The notes: generated by a model from the sequence alone, not told the origin. A stretch of DNA of 64,000 nt from Podocnemis expansa (GCA_007922195.1 ML681963.1:138717622-138781621), one strand, 5' to 3'. Positions 36,116 through 50,307 are shown, numbered from the stretch's first letter. Numbers and translations are program-made.

Positions 36116-38245
36116 TGAATGTGCTTTCTCCTGGATCAAACTTAACACACTGTGAGTTAAACCACTGGCATGTGGTGTGTTCTGCAGTTCGGCAAATGCA
36201 TCAACAGTGGCACATACACAGCAGTGCATATCCGGAAAACTGCTTTTGATTTTGCCAGCCAGCGGCAGCCAGATTTTGTTGGTTGGGTGGGATGCCTGGG
36301 GGCTGGTCACTCACAGATGTTTTAAGATGAAAAAGAAGATCTGACCACTGCAAATAAATTGATTTGTTCTTTCTACATTCCTGCTCAGCCACATCCTCTG
36401 AGGTGCAAGATAGATGAACAGATGGGCAAGGGACGGGAGTAGTGGGGAAGTTCTTGACTTAGTTACATCTTTCAAACACCAAAGCACTCAACATGGACTG
36501 ATACATAGTATAAAATAATGGCAGAACTAAAATGTGTTCTGAGTACATACTGCTTAGTCAGTATTGTAATTCTTCTTATTATAAGCCACTCAGGTAGTGA
36601 CACCTAAAGATAAGGCTGTCCAACACTCTTATATGTTTGTGTTTTCAGATGCCTGTAATTCAGACAAGTTTAAACTGCTTGAGATTTTTTAAACCTTTTC
36701 TCCTTTAATTTGGCCCCTTGTGCATGTATATTACGATGCATATGATAACATAATAAATTTCCCACAGAACCCTGCCTCATTCAGTACACAGGATAGATGG
36801 GTGATATTTTAAACAGGAAGATTCAGGGGTATTTGTTTTCCCCTTAGAGACTTAATGCTAGGAGCCTTAAAAAAAGAACAAATTCTACCACATGAATTAA
36901 AAACATGTTCCCTTTACAAATGAAACAAAAGTGTGTTTCATGTGAAAATTAAAAGGTTGATTTTACTGTCAAAAACTGCCCCACTTCACCCTTACTCCTC
37001 CCCCCCAACCCCTGCCATCCCAACTATTCCTAATTTCTAGAAAACAATGTAATATCTTGGGAGCCACATACATGAAAATTAAGATATTTTTCTGACAGGG
37101 CTTCAGAATGGATTTGCTTTTCTCACTATTACAGACAAGTGTAAATACTTTGTGAGCAGCAATGGGCAGTCCTAGAAAGATCCAGTAATGAAAGAAACAG
37201 TTCAAAGAGAAGCTTTGATAAAAGCAGACTACCTAGGGTGAAATTCTGCATCCCCCCCCCCAAGTCTCTGTGAGTTCTGCCATTGACTTCAGTGGGTCAT
37301 GGATTCCACCCTGATCCTTTGGCTCTTGTGCAAGTGATAACTTTGAACACTTGTCTTGCTGACAGAGATTTATAAATGGATGCATCTGAAATACATCATC
37401 CCTTCCTGCAGGTATAATGAGACTGGAAACAAGACACTGAGTATTTGCTTGGCATGGGGAATCCTCACTTGAGGTAGACCCAGTTTTATATGCTAGTGTG
37501 CCATGACACTCCCCACTCTTGGCTAGACCAGGAGCATATGGGCCAGTTATGCTGTTGGAGATAGGCAGCTTACAAGGCCAGATGGAGGGCAGCCTATAGG
37601 CCCATTGGACCAACCTGAGAATCAGAGAGCAGTAAAAAGCTTCACAACAGTCCCATACCAGCCATTGCCTCCACTGTGCTTGGGTAATGCACAGAATCTG
37701 GGCTGAATCACTTTATAAAAGCATTTTAGTTTCCTATGAAAAAGATGTACTAGATAGAGTGCTTATTCACCCTCTGTAGGAAGTATCACATACGATCTCG
37801 TGTTATACTTGGAATCAAATTTTCGAAGGTGCTTAAATGACTTAGGAGACTAAGTGTCATTTTCAAAAGGTACTTAGTCACTAACAGGGGTTAGATATCT
37901 AAGCCTCCTTGAAAGTGAAAGACACTACTTATACCTTTGAGAATCTCAGAGTTCTACGTTTCATTTAAAGCCAAATTTTACCCTGGATCTCTATTGTTTT
38001 TAGACAGTATTCTGAAAGGACTCCATTTTGTTTTGACATCTGTCTCAGCATGTTATTTAGCATTTGCTATAGAGAAAGGCAAGAGACGATCTCAAAGATC
38101 TCAAAGACTAGGGAGTAACAAAAAATAACTTGAGACTATCTGTAGCTGCAATAAAATTTTGATTTCAGCACAGTCAACTTGTTGCTATAGATACTATGGT
38201 ATTCAACAGAATATTTGCATTGTTCAACTGAAATTTTCTCTCTTT

Positions 38246-38276
38246 TCTTTCTTTCTTTCTTTCTTTTTTTTTTTTT
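38246..38276. repeat. (TTTC)n and T-run
   Basis: Several TTTC units run into about 14 T. Confidence 0.85.
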
Positions 38277-40303
38277 AAATGTCTCAAAGCTACTTTTAGA
38301 TAACATTTTTGTACCTGAGACTAGCTGTGCTGATTAGATAACATGCATCTTTGAAACTACATATGACCTAATACAACTAAAAAGAAATTATCACCGGATA
38401 CTTAAAAACAAGGCTAAAACTTAATCTAGATATATCAAAATTAATTATTCAGTGTTGTTATACTTCTATTGCTTGATATAACAGTAATAAATTCACAGTG
38501 TACTGATTTATATGGAGGACAAATAGTAATTAATAATTTAGAACAATGATACTCAGACCTCAGTGATTAAGGAGTCAAATTAGTAATCAAGATTATCCAA
38601 AAGAGCCATAGAAGTGTGAATTCTTTGTTACACTTACTATAGTATGATATATTCCTATTTAAACAGTATATTGTGAAATATTTAGTTTTTCTTGGTTAAT
38701 AATTTAGTGCAAGTTAATAACTTAACCAGTTAATAACATAATAAAAGCATCCTGATTGGTTAATTATTAAATCACACAATGTTTGAATAGCCTGTGCTGT
38801 GAAAAACTGTAGGAGATGCATTAAAGAGCCACTGGCAGCTCACAAGCCTCAATCTGAGTATCACTGATTTGACAGTGGATTTCTGTTTTCTCAGCCAGCT
38901 ACAACTCAAAATCTTTCTACTGTCATTCCAAACATCACCACACAGAATGTACTTTATAGTTTGGTCAAAAGCTAGTTGCGCAGGTGAGAAATGTTCAATG
39001 TTTGTGATGTTCCACATTTTAATCCATACAAAATAAGTAGAAGGGCAGCTTCTCAAGAAATGAGCTCCATTGTGCATACAATTTTCAAGGACAGACCCAG
39101 TGCATGAGCAATGCCCAGAACCTACATGTGCAAAACCTGTCTGGGTGCCTACGCACTTCCCTTGCCATTCATCAGTATACATCTTTTCACACATCTCTGA
39201 ATCAGGCACCTAGCTCTTAAGCCCATATATTTGCTTTCGATAACACTACATAGAAGCAAACACCACATAGAAGTAAACCTCTGAGCATGATCATTTACAT
39301 TTATGTGGTGCATCAAGGATAACAATGTGAGAAACAAACAAGTTGATGGTGAACCTCTATAGATTAAGTATTTGGTTTGCCTAAGCAACACAGAAGTTTG
39401 GATGCCTTAATCAAAGACATTTCCAAAAATGGACTGGAAATGACAACAAATCCAAGTTCTCTCATGAGATAATTAGTTTATCTTGTTTCCAGTTGTGCCT
39501 GTAGTATCATGAGGGTACTTTTTACAAGGTATTTCATAAATTGTATTTCTAATCTTAATCAAACCACCAAACTGAACAAGTGAGTGAAAATGATCATAGA
39601 ATTAACCTTTCAAACCTTAAAAAAAGTTTTACTATGAGGGATGGGTAAAGGCTCCAATCAGCATTTTTCCGTCCTCTGTGTCTACCCTTAAAACAAACAA
39701 GGCAATTCCATATTTCTGAATTTGATACAAGCCTCTAGCTTTCTGTCTAGCTTATCAAGTGCAGTTACCATTGAAATAAAAGGCTGTAGCAAAGCATTTA
39801 ACTGTTAATTGTGATTATAGAACAGTCCCCTGCCCCACCCAGCTCGATGCCACTTGAAAGGAAAAACTCCATTTGTCCTAAAGAAAGAAATCCAGGACAG
39901 AACAACATTTGCTCCCCCTTCTCTCTAAGGAATAGTAGGTGGAGTTACATAAACAACAGAACAATGATCAAAGAGAAATCTTGGGACTGTAATATACCAG
40001 AGTATTAAAGGAACAGAACCTTTTATCTATCATGGAGGAAGGAAGTAGAGCAATGAGATGTGTAATATATACCATAAAAAAACCTCAGTGAGAATCAAAG
40101 AGACTGAGACCAATTAAAGCGTGATTTTTCATCTGTGCTGTTAAAATGACAACAAAACCCCCCACAACTTTCAGTGTTAAAATTGTTTTCCATTATTTGA
40201 AAAAGCCAGGCACATTACTTCATTTTAAGCTGTACTTTTTTCCTGAATACTATGAAACACAGTGGTGTTCAAAGATGCACCATCTCCATCCACTACCAGT
40301 CTA

Positions 40304-41451
<1,148 letters not shown>

Positions 41452-41498
41452 CTGAGACAGAAATAAAGAGAGATGGCTTTCCTATAGACTGGTCCAAC
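41452..41498 (-). CDS. KCNQ1: KCNQ1 exon 14 (C-D linker)
   Basis: This is a 47-bp micro-exon. Read on the minus strand it gives one base completing Arg, then LDQSIGKPSLFISVS, then one base of the following Glu codon. This is the linker between helices C and D of Kv7.1. The acceptor is TTTCTTTCTGTTTACAG (just above 41498) and the donor is GTAAG (41447-41451). Length and phase equal human exon 14 as I recall, and the residues match human. It is too short to be found by open reading frame size; the intronic frame around it is read-through. It lies 878 bp from exon 13 and 1,074 bp from exon 15, the same tight 13-14-15 cluster that mammals show. Confidence 0.96.
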
Positions 41499-42558
<1,060 letters not shown>

Positions 42559-42974
42559 TTAGACAATTCACACTGAGGATTTTCTACTCCATTACGTTCA
42601 AGAGAGAATATTAAGATTTTTCAGGTTCCTTTAACATGCCAAGAGCTTACAAATTTATTGTGGCTCATGAAGTCTCTTGTATCATTCCCACTCCATATTG
42701 CAGGGATATGTATTTTTGGAGAAGTTATTGAGGAACTGAGAGGTCAAAGTAGTGAGTTTGCATTTTGCTTTGAGGTTTGTGGTCATCTTGGCCTTTTTTG
42801 GCAGTAAGCCTCATACTCCAGCTTGCCAAAACCTCTGTCTCTTGCACACACAAGTTCCCTTCTTCTGTTTCAGTAACTAGAATGCCAGCACTTTTATACC
42901 ACCCCATGCTCCAACTACCAAGCCACTAGAGTTACAATGTTGGTCTTGCCCGTGGACATGTGCCAAGTAACCTT

Positions 42975-43402
42975 GGTTATGTCTACAATACGGGGCTCAG
43001 TTAAGTTGACTTAATAAGGTCTACTTAAAGTTGACTTAATTAAGTCAACTTAGTGAGCTCCTATTTATTTAAGTTGACTTTATAAAGTTAACTTAAGCCT
43101 GGGACTCATTTAAAGTCGACTTAATAAAGTCAACTTTAAATGAGTCCCCAGGCTTACATCAACTTTATAAAGTCAACTTAAAAGGCTCTACTGCACTAAG
43201 TCAGCTTTAATGGGCACATTGTATTAAGTCAACCTAATAAAGTCAACTCAACCCTTAAAGTCGACTTTAAGGGCAGGAGTTATTAAATCGACTTAAGCAA
43301 CTGCTTAAGTTGACTTAATGAACTCCAAGTGTGGCTAGGGAGTTACTTAAGTCAACTTAAGCCTCCTTAAATCGACCTAAGTCCCCAGTGTAGACACAGC
43401 CC
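42975..43402. mobile_element. Palindrome-array foldback MITE
   Basis: Ends GGTTATGTCTACA and (inverted) GGGCTGTGTCTACA. The inside consists almost wholly of AAGTTGACTT/AAGTCGACTT units. Perfect palindromes are at 43028-43051 (24 bp) and 43252-43273 (22 bp). A larger inverted repeat spans about 43067-43183, whose core arms 43101-43122 and 43127-43148 pair with one mismatch. A further hairpin spans about 43276-43325. No coding capacity. Confidence 0.8.
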
Positions 43403-43579
43403 ATAAGACCAGCGCAGTGTGCTAATGTTGCTGGGCTAGCAACCTCACAGAGGACAGTACCTTGACATCAGCCTGCAAGCAAAATGCATTGAAATAAAGA
43501 CCTCCCTAGATTAACTGTTGCATAAAAACTCATGTAGGCCTGGATGCCGAGAAACATAGAAAACAAGATGTGCTGAGCA

Positions 43580-44506
43580 GGGGTTCGAGTACAATTTGGT
43601 GGGCCCCAGAATCCTGCAAAATTTCCAGGCCCTTTTCATGCAGGTCTGGGCCCCCTTCACCCACCCTCTACTGCCCCCCCGCCGGGGAGGCGGCCCCCCA
43701 AATACCTGTCCCCCTACCCCAGCTACTACCCCCAAAATGCCTGCCCCCATCAGACCCCTCCTTCCTCATGTTCTCCTCAGTCCCAATCCCCATTCCCTAA
43801 GCTCCCCACCATGTTCCAGCACTCCTCACCCCTCAATCCCAGCTCCCCCATCCACACGCTACCCCCTTGAGTCCCCTTGTCCCCATTCCCCCACTCCACA
43901 CTCTTTAACCCTAACCCCCTTCAGTCCCCTTGTCCCCATTCCCCCACTCAAATCCTTCAGCCCCCCAACCTCCTCCACACCTTCGCAGTCCCCTTCAGTC
44001 CCCTTGTTCCCATTTCCCCACTCCACCCCCTTCAGCCTCCCCAACCCCTTCTACACCTCCCCAGCCCACCATCCCAACCCGCTACCCCCACACACTTTCC
44101 CTGCTGGCTGCCTGCCTGTCCCCAACACGCCCCAGCCCCCTTACCCACATCACCAATGTGGCCAAGGAGCTGGGCCAGGGGTAAGAGACTGCGGCGCCAG
44201 ATGGCCGGCGAGAGGGGACACAGGCCCGACAGGGTCTAGGCTGCACATGCTGCCCAGGCCCAGCAGGAAGGGCCAGGGCTGGCACAGATACCAGGAAGGG
44301 GTTGCCTGGCTCACTCTAGCCCACAGCCCCTCCCTGCAGCAGGCCCTGGGGGAACATGCTTGAATGCTATGTTCTGGCACATTCTTCTATTTTTAGGGGG
44401 GGCCCTGGCATGCAGCATTCCAGAGCATTCCTCTATTTTTGGGGGGCCCCAGAATGCAGCTCCCTAAAAATAGGTGTTTTGGGGTGTTACAGTGTACTTT
44501 AACCCC
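43580..44506. mobile_element. Nonautonomous DNA transposon with 9-bp target duplication
   Basis: Inverted ends GGGGTTCGAGTAC and GTACTTTAACCCC. Flanked by a perfect 9-bp direct repeat TGCTGAGCA (43571-43579 and 44507-44515). A 9-bp duplication with GG-starting ends suggests Merlin or MULE rather than hAT. The 927-bp interior is C-rich with a CCCC(T/A)-type minisatellite (43865-44045). The 255-codon proline-rich plus-strand frame is compositional, not a gene. Confidence 0.8.
43865..44045 (+). repeat. C-rich minisatellite
   Basis: Imperfect units of 'cagtccccttgtccccattc' plus 'ccccactc' with spacing of about 50-65 bp, within the element 43580-44506. Confidence 0.75.
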
Positions 44507-44530
44507 TGCTGAGCAAATAATCTTGACATA

Positions 44531-45740
44531 AGTCCAGCAAACCATAAATCTGAAGGCCAGATGGGATCAATGTGACCATCATGCCTCCTTGATTACACAT
44601 ACTTTGTAACCATCCAAAAAATAATGCCTAGAGGATATCTTTTAGAAATTACGATACAATTATGATATAACAATTGTCAGTGATGGAAAATCCATCACAA
44701 CCCTTGGTAAATTGCTCCAATAGTTAGTTACCCTCATTCTTCAAAATGTAAAACTTTTTCTAGTATCTTATCGTCTAGTTTCAACTTCCAGCCCCTGGGT
44801 CATGTTACTCCTTTTTCTCCTAGACTGATGAGCCCATTATTAAGTGTTTGTTCCCGATATAGGTATTTTATCAATGATAATTAAGTCACCCACTAACTTT
44901 CTGTTTGTTACAGTAAACAGACTGATCTCCTTAGTGCAGTGGTTCCCAATCTTTTTCAGGCTGGGGACCCCTTTTTAACAAAACAAAAATCCCCCCGTCC
45001 CTGGCTGATTATGTCATCTGGCCCACGTGGGCAAACTCTGGCCTGCATCACTCTAGCAGTGCCACTGGGACAGCTGGTGAGCAGCGCTGCCACCACCATG
45101 GCCCATACTGCTGTGTTGCCGAGCCACAGCAGCTATGGTCCCCTGCCCTTGCCCCTGCCAGGGAGCCATCGCAGCCCAATCCCCCTGCCAGGATCCGGAC
45201 ATGGGAGCATTAGGGCTGTAGCTGGATTCCAGCCCCAGTAGGGAGTAGCTCCATGGACCCCCTGCAACATGTCTGTGGACCCCTGGGGGTCTCTGGACCA
45301 TAGGTTGGGAACCACTGTCCTAGAGCATAAAACTATGACCAGATCTATGCTGGTATTGAAATTTGGTGGCAGTCAATGGGAACTACACAGACTACACAGA
45401 ATAGGTTGTGGAACTCCAACTGGCTTCAATAACTTCCCTTCTATGTGCTGTCTTCACTGAGCTGCACTGATGGGAAACACATTCCCATTAATGCAGAGTT
45501 GTGCCACCTGAGGGACTGGTTTTATTAGATCGACTTTCAGATCATTTGAATGTATCTTTACTAACCACTCAATTGATCCAGATAAATCAATCTGATGGCA
45601 GTGAGTTTACCACCATCGGTGAATATGTACCCCCTAAGGCATGTTTTCAAATCATTCTTGTAGTTCTTCTCTGAATCCTATCCAATTTTTCAACTTCCTT
45701 CTTGAATTGTTGACACTAGAATGGACACAGTGTGCTAGCA
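44531..45740 (-). mobile_element. Old CR1-like LINE fragment, interrupted
   Basis: 'ggccagatgggatcaatgtg', 'ttgctccaatagttagttac' and, beyond the insertion, 'ctgaatcctatccaattttt' are CR1 3'-region segments in reverse orientation. A hAT element (44937-45317) splits it and 45330-45630 is unassigned. Confidence 0.6.
44937..45317. mobile_element. hAT-type element, 381 bp
   Basis: Inverted ends CAGTGGTTCCCAATC and GGTTGGGAACCACTG. Flanking octamers CCTTAGTG and TCCTAGAG match at 5 of 8. GC-rich interior without a transposase. Confidence 0.75.
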
Positions 45741-45833
45741 GCCATTATTGGTGATCACTCCCGAATGAGTAAGACTGTCTTCCAGGGATCTCAGTAATGG
45801 GTTCTCAGGTGGCTCCTTAACCTATATCTAGAT

Positions 45834-46308
45834 CAGGGATGGCCAAACTTATGGAACTCAAGAGCCACACAAGTTGATTATTAAACCTTCAAGAGCTGCA
45901 CTGAGGCATATAGCCATATACGTTTACCTACTCCAAAATTAGTAAGTTTAAAATTCATTGCACACTTTAATTTTATTGTAAAAAGAAGACAAATACTGAT
46001 CTTACTAATGTCAGATTCTAATAATTACTTAAGGTTACCATGAAAATTAGGCCTATACAGTAAAAACTTAGCTGCTGCTAGATGTAGAAGATTGCAGGCT
46101 AGTGACGAGTTTTTTAAAATACTGACCATTCTGCACTTCTCCCTGCCATCTCCAACCATGCTGCGTTTCTCCCCACTGTCCCGACCCCCTCCTGAACTCC
46201 TAGGCTGGGGCTGCTTTCCTAAATTGATTTGCTGATGTTCTTCAAGGAGTCACAGTTTTTCATTCAAGAGCCGCATGTGGCTCCTGAGCCACAGCTTGGC
46301 CATGCCTG
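45834..46308. mobile_element. hAT-type element, 475 bp, inside the LINE zinc finger
   Basis: Ends CAGGGATGGCCAAACTT and AGCTTGGCCATGCCTG. Flanked by ATCTAGAT (45826-45833) and ACCTAGAT (46309-46316), 7 of 8. A shorter relative is at 57224-57400. Confidence 0.85.
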
Positions 46309-46409
46309 ACCTAGATCCACATGTCTTGCCACAATAAGGACAGGTGATTCCAGAGAAGATAGGCACAGTGTTGCTGCATTGAATGTTCTGATGTTCTTTC
46401 CATCTGTTC

Positions 46410-46724
46410 CTATTTTCCTTTTACCTGCTGATGAGCTGCTTCAAAGTCCTGCGATCCCTCCAACAGAGTCTTCATGCATTTTAGATCGTATTGACCAAGG
46501 ATCTCCCAAGTATTGATGTCAATGTTGCACCGCTTAATGTTTGCCTTCAAGGTATCTTTGAAGTGCTTTCTTTGACCTCCACAATTTTGCTGACTGTCTT
46601 TCAGCTGTGAGAACAGGATTTTCTTGGGGAGGTGGGAGTCAGGCAAGCAAACAACATGACCTATCCAGCAAACTTGCTTTTGGATAATTATGGCCTCAAT
46701 GTTGGCAGAATTTGTTTCAGCCAC
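46410..46724 (-). pseudogene. Non-LTR element C-terminal block
   Basis: Reads QKQVCWIGHVVCLPDSHLPK, then KILFSQLK, CGGQRKHFKDTLKANIKRCN and INTWEILGQ. This matches the conserved post-RT region (RW.GHV.R.....LPK...) of non-LTR elements found in fish and reptiles. Just downstream (46316-46345) CPYCGKTC begins a zinc finger, whose second half (SHLRTHY and stop) is beyond the hAT insertion near 45810-45825. Confidence 0.85.
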
Positions 46725-47200
46725 GACACTGATGTTTGTACGTCTACCCTCCCAGCTAATCCAAAGGACTTTTTGAAGATACCATTAGTGGTATTCTTTT
46801 AAACTGTTGAGATGGCTTCAGTATGTAGTCCAGGTTTTTGAGCCGTAAAGCAGAGTCAGGATAATAATGGCACAGTAGACCAGAAGCTTCGTTTCAGCAA
46901 GGGTGGCATGATTTAAGAAGAATCTCTTTCTCAGAGCTCCAAAGGCTGCACATCCACATTACAAGAAGTCTTGTATTTCCATGATGATGTTTGCCATTGA
47001 TGAAAGATAGCTTCAAAGATAAGCAAAATAATACACATTCTCCAGCATTTCTCCATTGATTTGAATGGACGCATGGTTTGTTTCACCATCTGGAGCAGTT
47101 TCATACAGAACATGCATTTTCCTGTTGTTTGTAGAGTTAGGCCAATACTCTGGTAGGCTTCTGAAAATGCATTGAGAATGATTTGGCGATCTGTTTCAGA

Positions 47201-47307
47201 CTAAGCAACAATCACATTGTCATCCACATACTGGAGCTCCATCAGAAATGTTGTTGTAGGCTTCATTTTGGACTTATTCTGTGAGATTAAAGAGTCTTCT
47301 GTCCATC
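47201..47307 (-). pseudogene. Non-LTR element RT catalytic motif
   Basis: On the minus strand 'FLMELQYVDDNVIVA' is the reverse-transcriptase motif C (F/YxDD) with Ala to Val before DD. A stop follows at 47201-47203. The upstream part of the same open frame (47308-47383) belongs to the inserted LTR. Confidence 0.85.
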
Positions 47308-48174
47308 TGTCGCAGGGCAAGCCCTCCCTAGCACCTCCTGATTGGGAAAGTACAAGGGACGTAAGGAGGGAGGGTGCCTCCACAATCCTCCTTAACTCCC
47401 TGCGTCAGGGCAGTGCAGCCTACTACTGGCTGAATCAGTACCACATTCGCTCCACCAGCCCTCAGGTCAAGCAGTATGGCCTAGTGGCTATAGAGTCAAT
47501 AGCTCTGTCATTAGGTAGTCCTTGGGTTAGGGCAGCACGGTTTAATGACCACAGAGTCAACAATGCAGTCACTATATTGCCCTTGGGTCAGGGCGACATG
47601 GCCTAATGGCCACAGAGTCAATAATGCAGTCACTATGTAGCCCTTGGATCAGGGCAGCTCCTGCATCTGGCCATCATGGTCCAATGGCCAGAGTCAATAA
47701 TGAAACAGAGCTGTCTGCAAATGACGCGGTGCCTGGGAAGGGGGGCTCAGGCCCTCCCACTCCACTGAACACCAGCTGAGAGCTTGCTCAGTACCAGGGT
47801 TATGGCACCAAGTCGGCAGGGATCCAGACTGCAACACGCTGACTTGTCTCCCCCTTCCATGCCCCCTAGGCTACTTCCTACCCCACAAGCTGTGGTGGTC
47901 CTCTCATAGGTCTCCTGCGGCCATGGGATCCTGGGCGCCTGTCTTGGAGCGGTTCCCTGGACATATCTGTGCCTCAGTGAGGTCCCCAGGGTTGCTCCTA
48001 CTTGCAATCTGGGGCATCCTTCCTCCTCACTGGTCAGCCCCAAATGAGCTGAGTTGATCCCTTTTGTACTGGGGCAGGAGTCTGAACACTGTCAGCAGGG
48101 CCTAAGGGTTGGGCTTCCTCCTCTCTTAAACTATATAGGGCTTGCCTAGAGTGGGGTGTATCTATCCCTTCACA
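47308..48174. mobile_element. Solo LTR, 867 bp
   Basis: Begins TGTCGCAGGG and ends CCCTTCACA, with a perfect 5-bp target duplication CCATC at 47303-47307 and 48175-48179. It interrupts the non-LTR element just upstream of its RT catalytic motif. Contains a 61-bp tandem repeat (47460-47700) and a TATA-like 'aaactatataggg' near 48129. No internal coding region, so it is a recombination product of an endogenous retrovirus or LTR element. Orientation uncertain. Confidence 0.85.
47460..47700. repeat. 61-bp tandem repeat in the solo LTR
   Basis: About four units, period 61 bp, marked by 'cttgggttag', 'cttgggtcag', 'cttggatcag' at 47521, 47582 and 47643 and by repeated 'agagtcaa'. The last unit carries an insertion. 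Resembles U3 enhancer repeats in position and form. Confidence 0.85.
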
Positions 48175-48797
48175 CCATCCTATATACAATTTCAATTCCA
48201 GGAGGGAGTTTTTTGTTGATGAGGTGCATCGTGGTCGAACTGAAGATGGAAAACAATATTAGAATGATGATGCAGCCTTTCTTCACTCCAGTTTTCACCT
48301 CAAACATTTCTGTGTGATTCCTACTGCTGATATGTTGTCATGGAGAAGTCTCAGAACACTGGTGAACTTATTTGGATGTCCAGCTCTGGACAGGATGTTC
48401 CATAAGGCTTCACGGTTTACAGAACTGAAGACTTTGAAAGGGTCGACAAAGGTCACTGAAGAGGTTGATTTGGCTCACAACACTTTTTCTGAATTTGATG
48501 CGACATAAAGATCATGTCAATAGTTCCTTAAGACGGTCTGAAACTGCTTTGAGATTTTGGAAGAATTTCTTCTGCAAGTGGAAGGAGGCGGTTGGCGGGA
48601 ATAAGAAAGATGACCTTCATAGCAGCGGCCTGCAAGGAGATGCCTCAGTAGTTTCTACAATCAACATCATCACCCTTTTAAAAAATTATAACAATCAAAG
48701 CATCACTTACACCAACTAGGATTTCTTTCTTGATCCAAATTTTAAGGATGAAGCTGACATGTAAGTTGTTCTTTCAAAATTTCTGCAGATATTCTGC

Positions 48798-48995
48798 TTA
48801 TTCCTCATTTGCACTCCAAGCTTCTGCCAGGGTAGGTAGCAAACCAAGGTGTTTTCTAATTGTTTTTTGTGGGATGTCATTTATCTTATCTCCTTCAACA
48901 GTTGAGTAATGGTTCAGGAGATCCCAGAAATGTTTTTTCCAGCAAGCAATGATGGATTCTCTATCCTTCAGGAGTATTGTTCCATCCTTTAACAT
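48798..48995 (-). pseudogene. Non-LTR element segment between EN and RT
   Basis: 'LKDGTILLKDRESIIACWKK', 'HFWDLLN', 'INDIPQKTIRKHL' matches the conserved segment before reverse transcriptase in this retrotransposon group. Confidence 0.8.
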
Positions 48996-49716
48996 TAGAA
49001 GATTGAGGCCTTGAGGGTTAGGACCATAGACAGCCTTGCTAGTAAGGAAGAAGCCATGAGTTTCACAGATATCAGCAAAATATTGAATTTCCTTTGATTT
49101 CTGAGTCTATCACTCATTCTTCAGTTCCCACATTCTGCTCTGCACCTCTGACTTTGCATGCTGATGTGCATTTTTTTTAATGGAAGAATTGATATAATTC
49201 TGCCAGGCACCAAAAGCTTTCTGTTTTCTGTTGATGAGACCTTGAATTTCAGTGTCATGTTTGTCAAATCAGTCTTGATTTCCCTGGTCTTGTAATCCTA
49301 CGGTACTTTCATAAGATAAGAGAACAGATTTTTTGAGACCTAGGCAGTGTTTCCCAAATCCTTTGGGTAGTCTGTTGGTAATGTCTCACTCAAGAGTTAC
49401 TGAAACTCCCGCTGCTACAATGGGTCCTTAAAGCACTTTGTGTTTATCTTGCTTCTGTTCTCCTTCCTTTGCATCCTAGATTTGGGATCAATCCTGATGG
49501 ATATTCATGAACAGGTGAGGTGATGGTCAGTTCAACAATCATCAGAACTAGACATGGCTCTGGTAATCAGGACATCCTGGAAATCATGAGTCTGAACAAC
49601 CGCATAAGTGATTAAATGTCAGTGTTTTGATCCAGAATGCTTCCAGGACATCTTGAACTTGTTCTTTTGACAAAACAGGATATTTGTGATGACAAGTCCA
49701 CATTCTTCATACTTCA

Positions 49717-49887
49717 TTAGGAGAAGGACTCCATTAGCATTAAAATTTCCCATGCTTTCTTTCTGATAGTGCAATTCCAAAGTGATGAGTTTCTTCCCAC
49801 TCTGGCATTGAAATCTCTAAGAAGGATGATTTTATCTTCCTTTGGATTTGAGAAGATGATGTCAAGCTGTGAATAGTTCCAAAGGGG
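49717..49887 (-). pseudogene. Non-LTR element AP endonuclease motif
   Basis: 'DIIFSNPKEDKIILLRDFNA' then 'RVGRN' is the apurinic-endonuclease-type motif (normally GDFNARVG; here Gly is changed to Arg). It nicks target DNA in active elements. Confidence 0.85.
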
Positions 49888-50305
49888 TCGCCATGTCAGC
49901 AGAGGCATTGCTGATGCCTGGCACTGGGGTTATGTGCCCCAAATCCTGGTGCCAGTAACCCGAATGCCTGGGGTGCCCCCTGCTCCCATCCCCCGTCCCC
50001 AGCCAGGTATCCGGGGCCGGGCTGGCTGCAGCAGTGCCTGCCTTTCCTGGCTGGGTATCTGGGGCCGGGCTGGCCATGATGGCTCCTGCCTCCCCTGGCT
50101 GAGCATCCCAGGCCAGGCTGGCCGCAGTGGCGCCTGCCTCTCCCAGTCTGGGTTGTCCGCAGCAGCTACTGCCTTGCCCATCCCCATCCCCATTCCCAGC
50201 TCGGGATCTGGGGCCGGGCTGGCAGAGGCAGGAGCATGGGGCCCCGACTCTGGATCAGGGCCAGGGGGAGGGGCCCCAGATCTTTTCCCAGGGAACGACA
50301 CTCCT
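49888..50305. repeat. GC-rich insertion in the LINE
   Basis: Strong jump in GC content, with repeated 'ggggccgggctggc' and 'ctgcctcccctggctg' units of about 60 bp. Open frames on both strands are compositional. No termini defined. Confidence 0.5.
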
Positions 50306-50307
50306 GC

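Noticed and set aside
37233..37613. 126-codon open frame on the minus strand
   Set aside because: No family resemblance; contains no conserved pattern and lies in intron 15.
38772..39209. 145-codon open frame on the minus strand
   Set aside because: AT-rich intronic sequence with no recognisable motif, splice support or codon bias; chance frame.
43596..44363. 255-codon proline-rich open frame on the plus strand
   Set aside because: It lies wholly inside the transposon 43580-44506, arises from a C-rich minisatellite, and several frames on both strands are open there.
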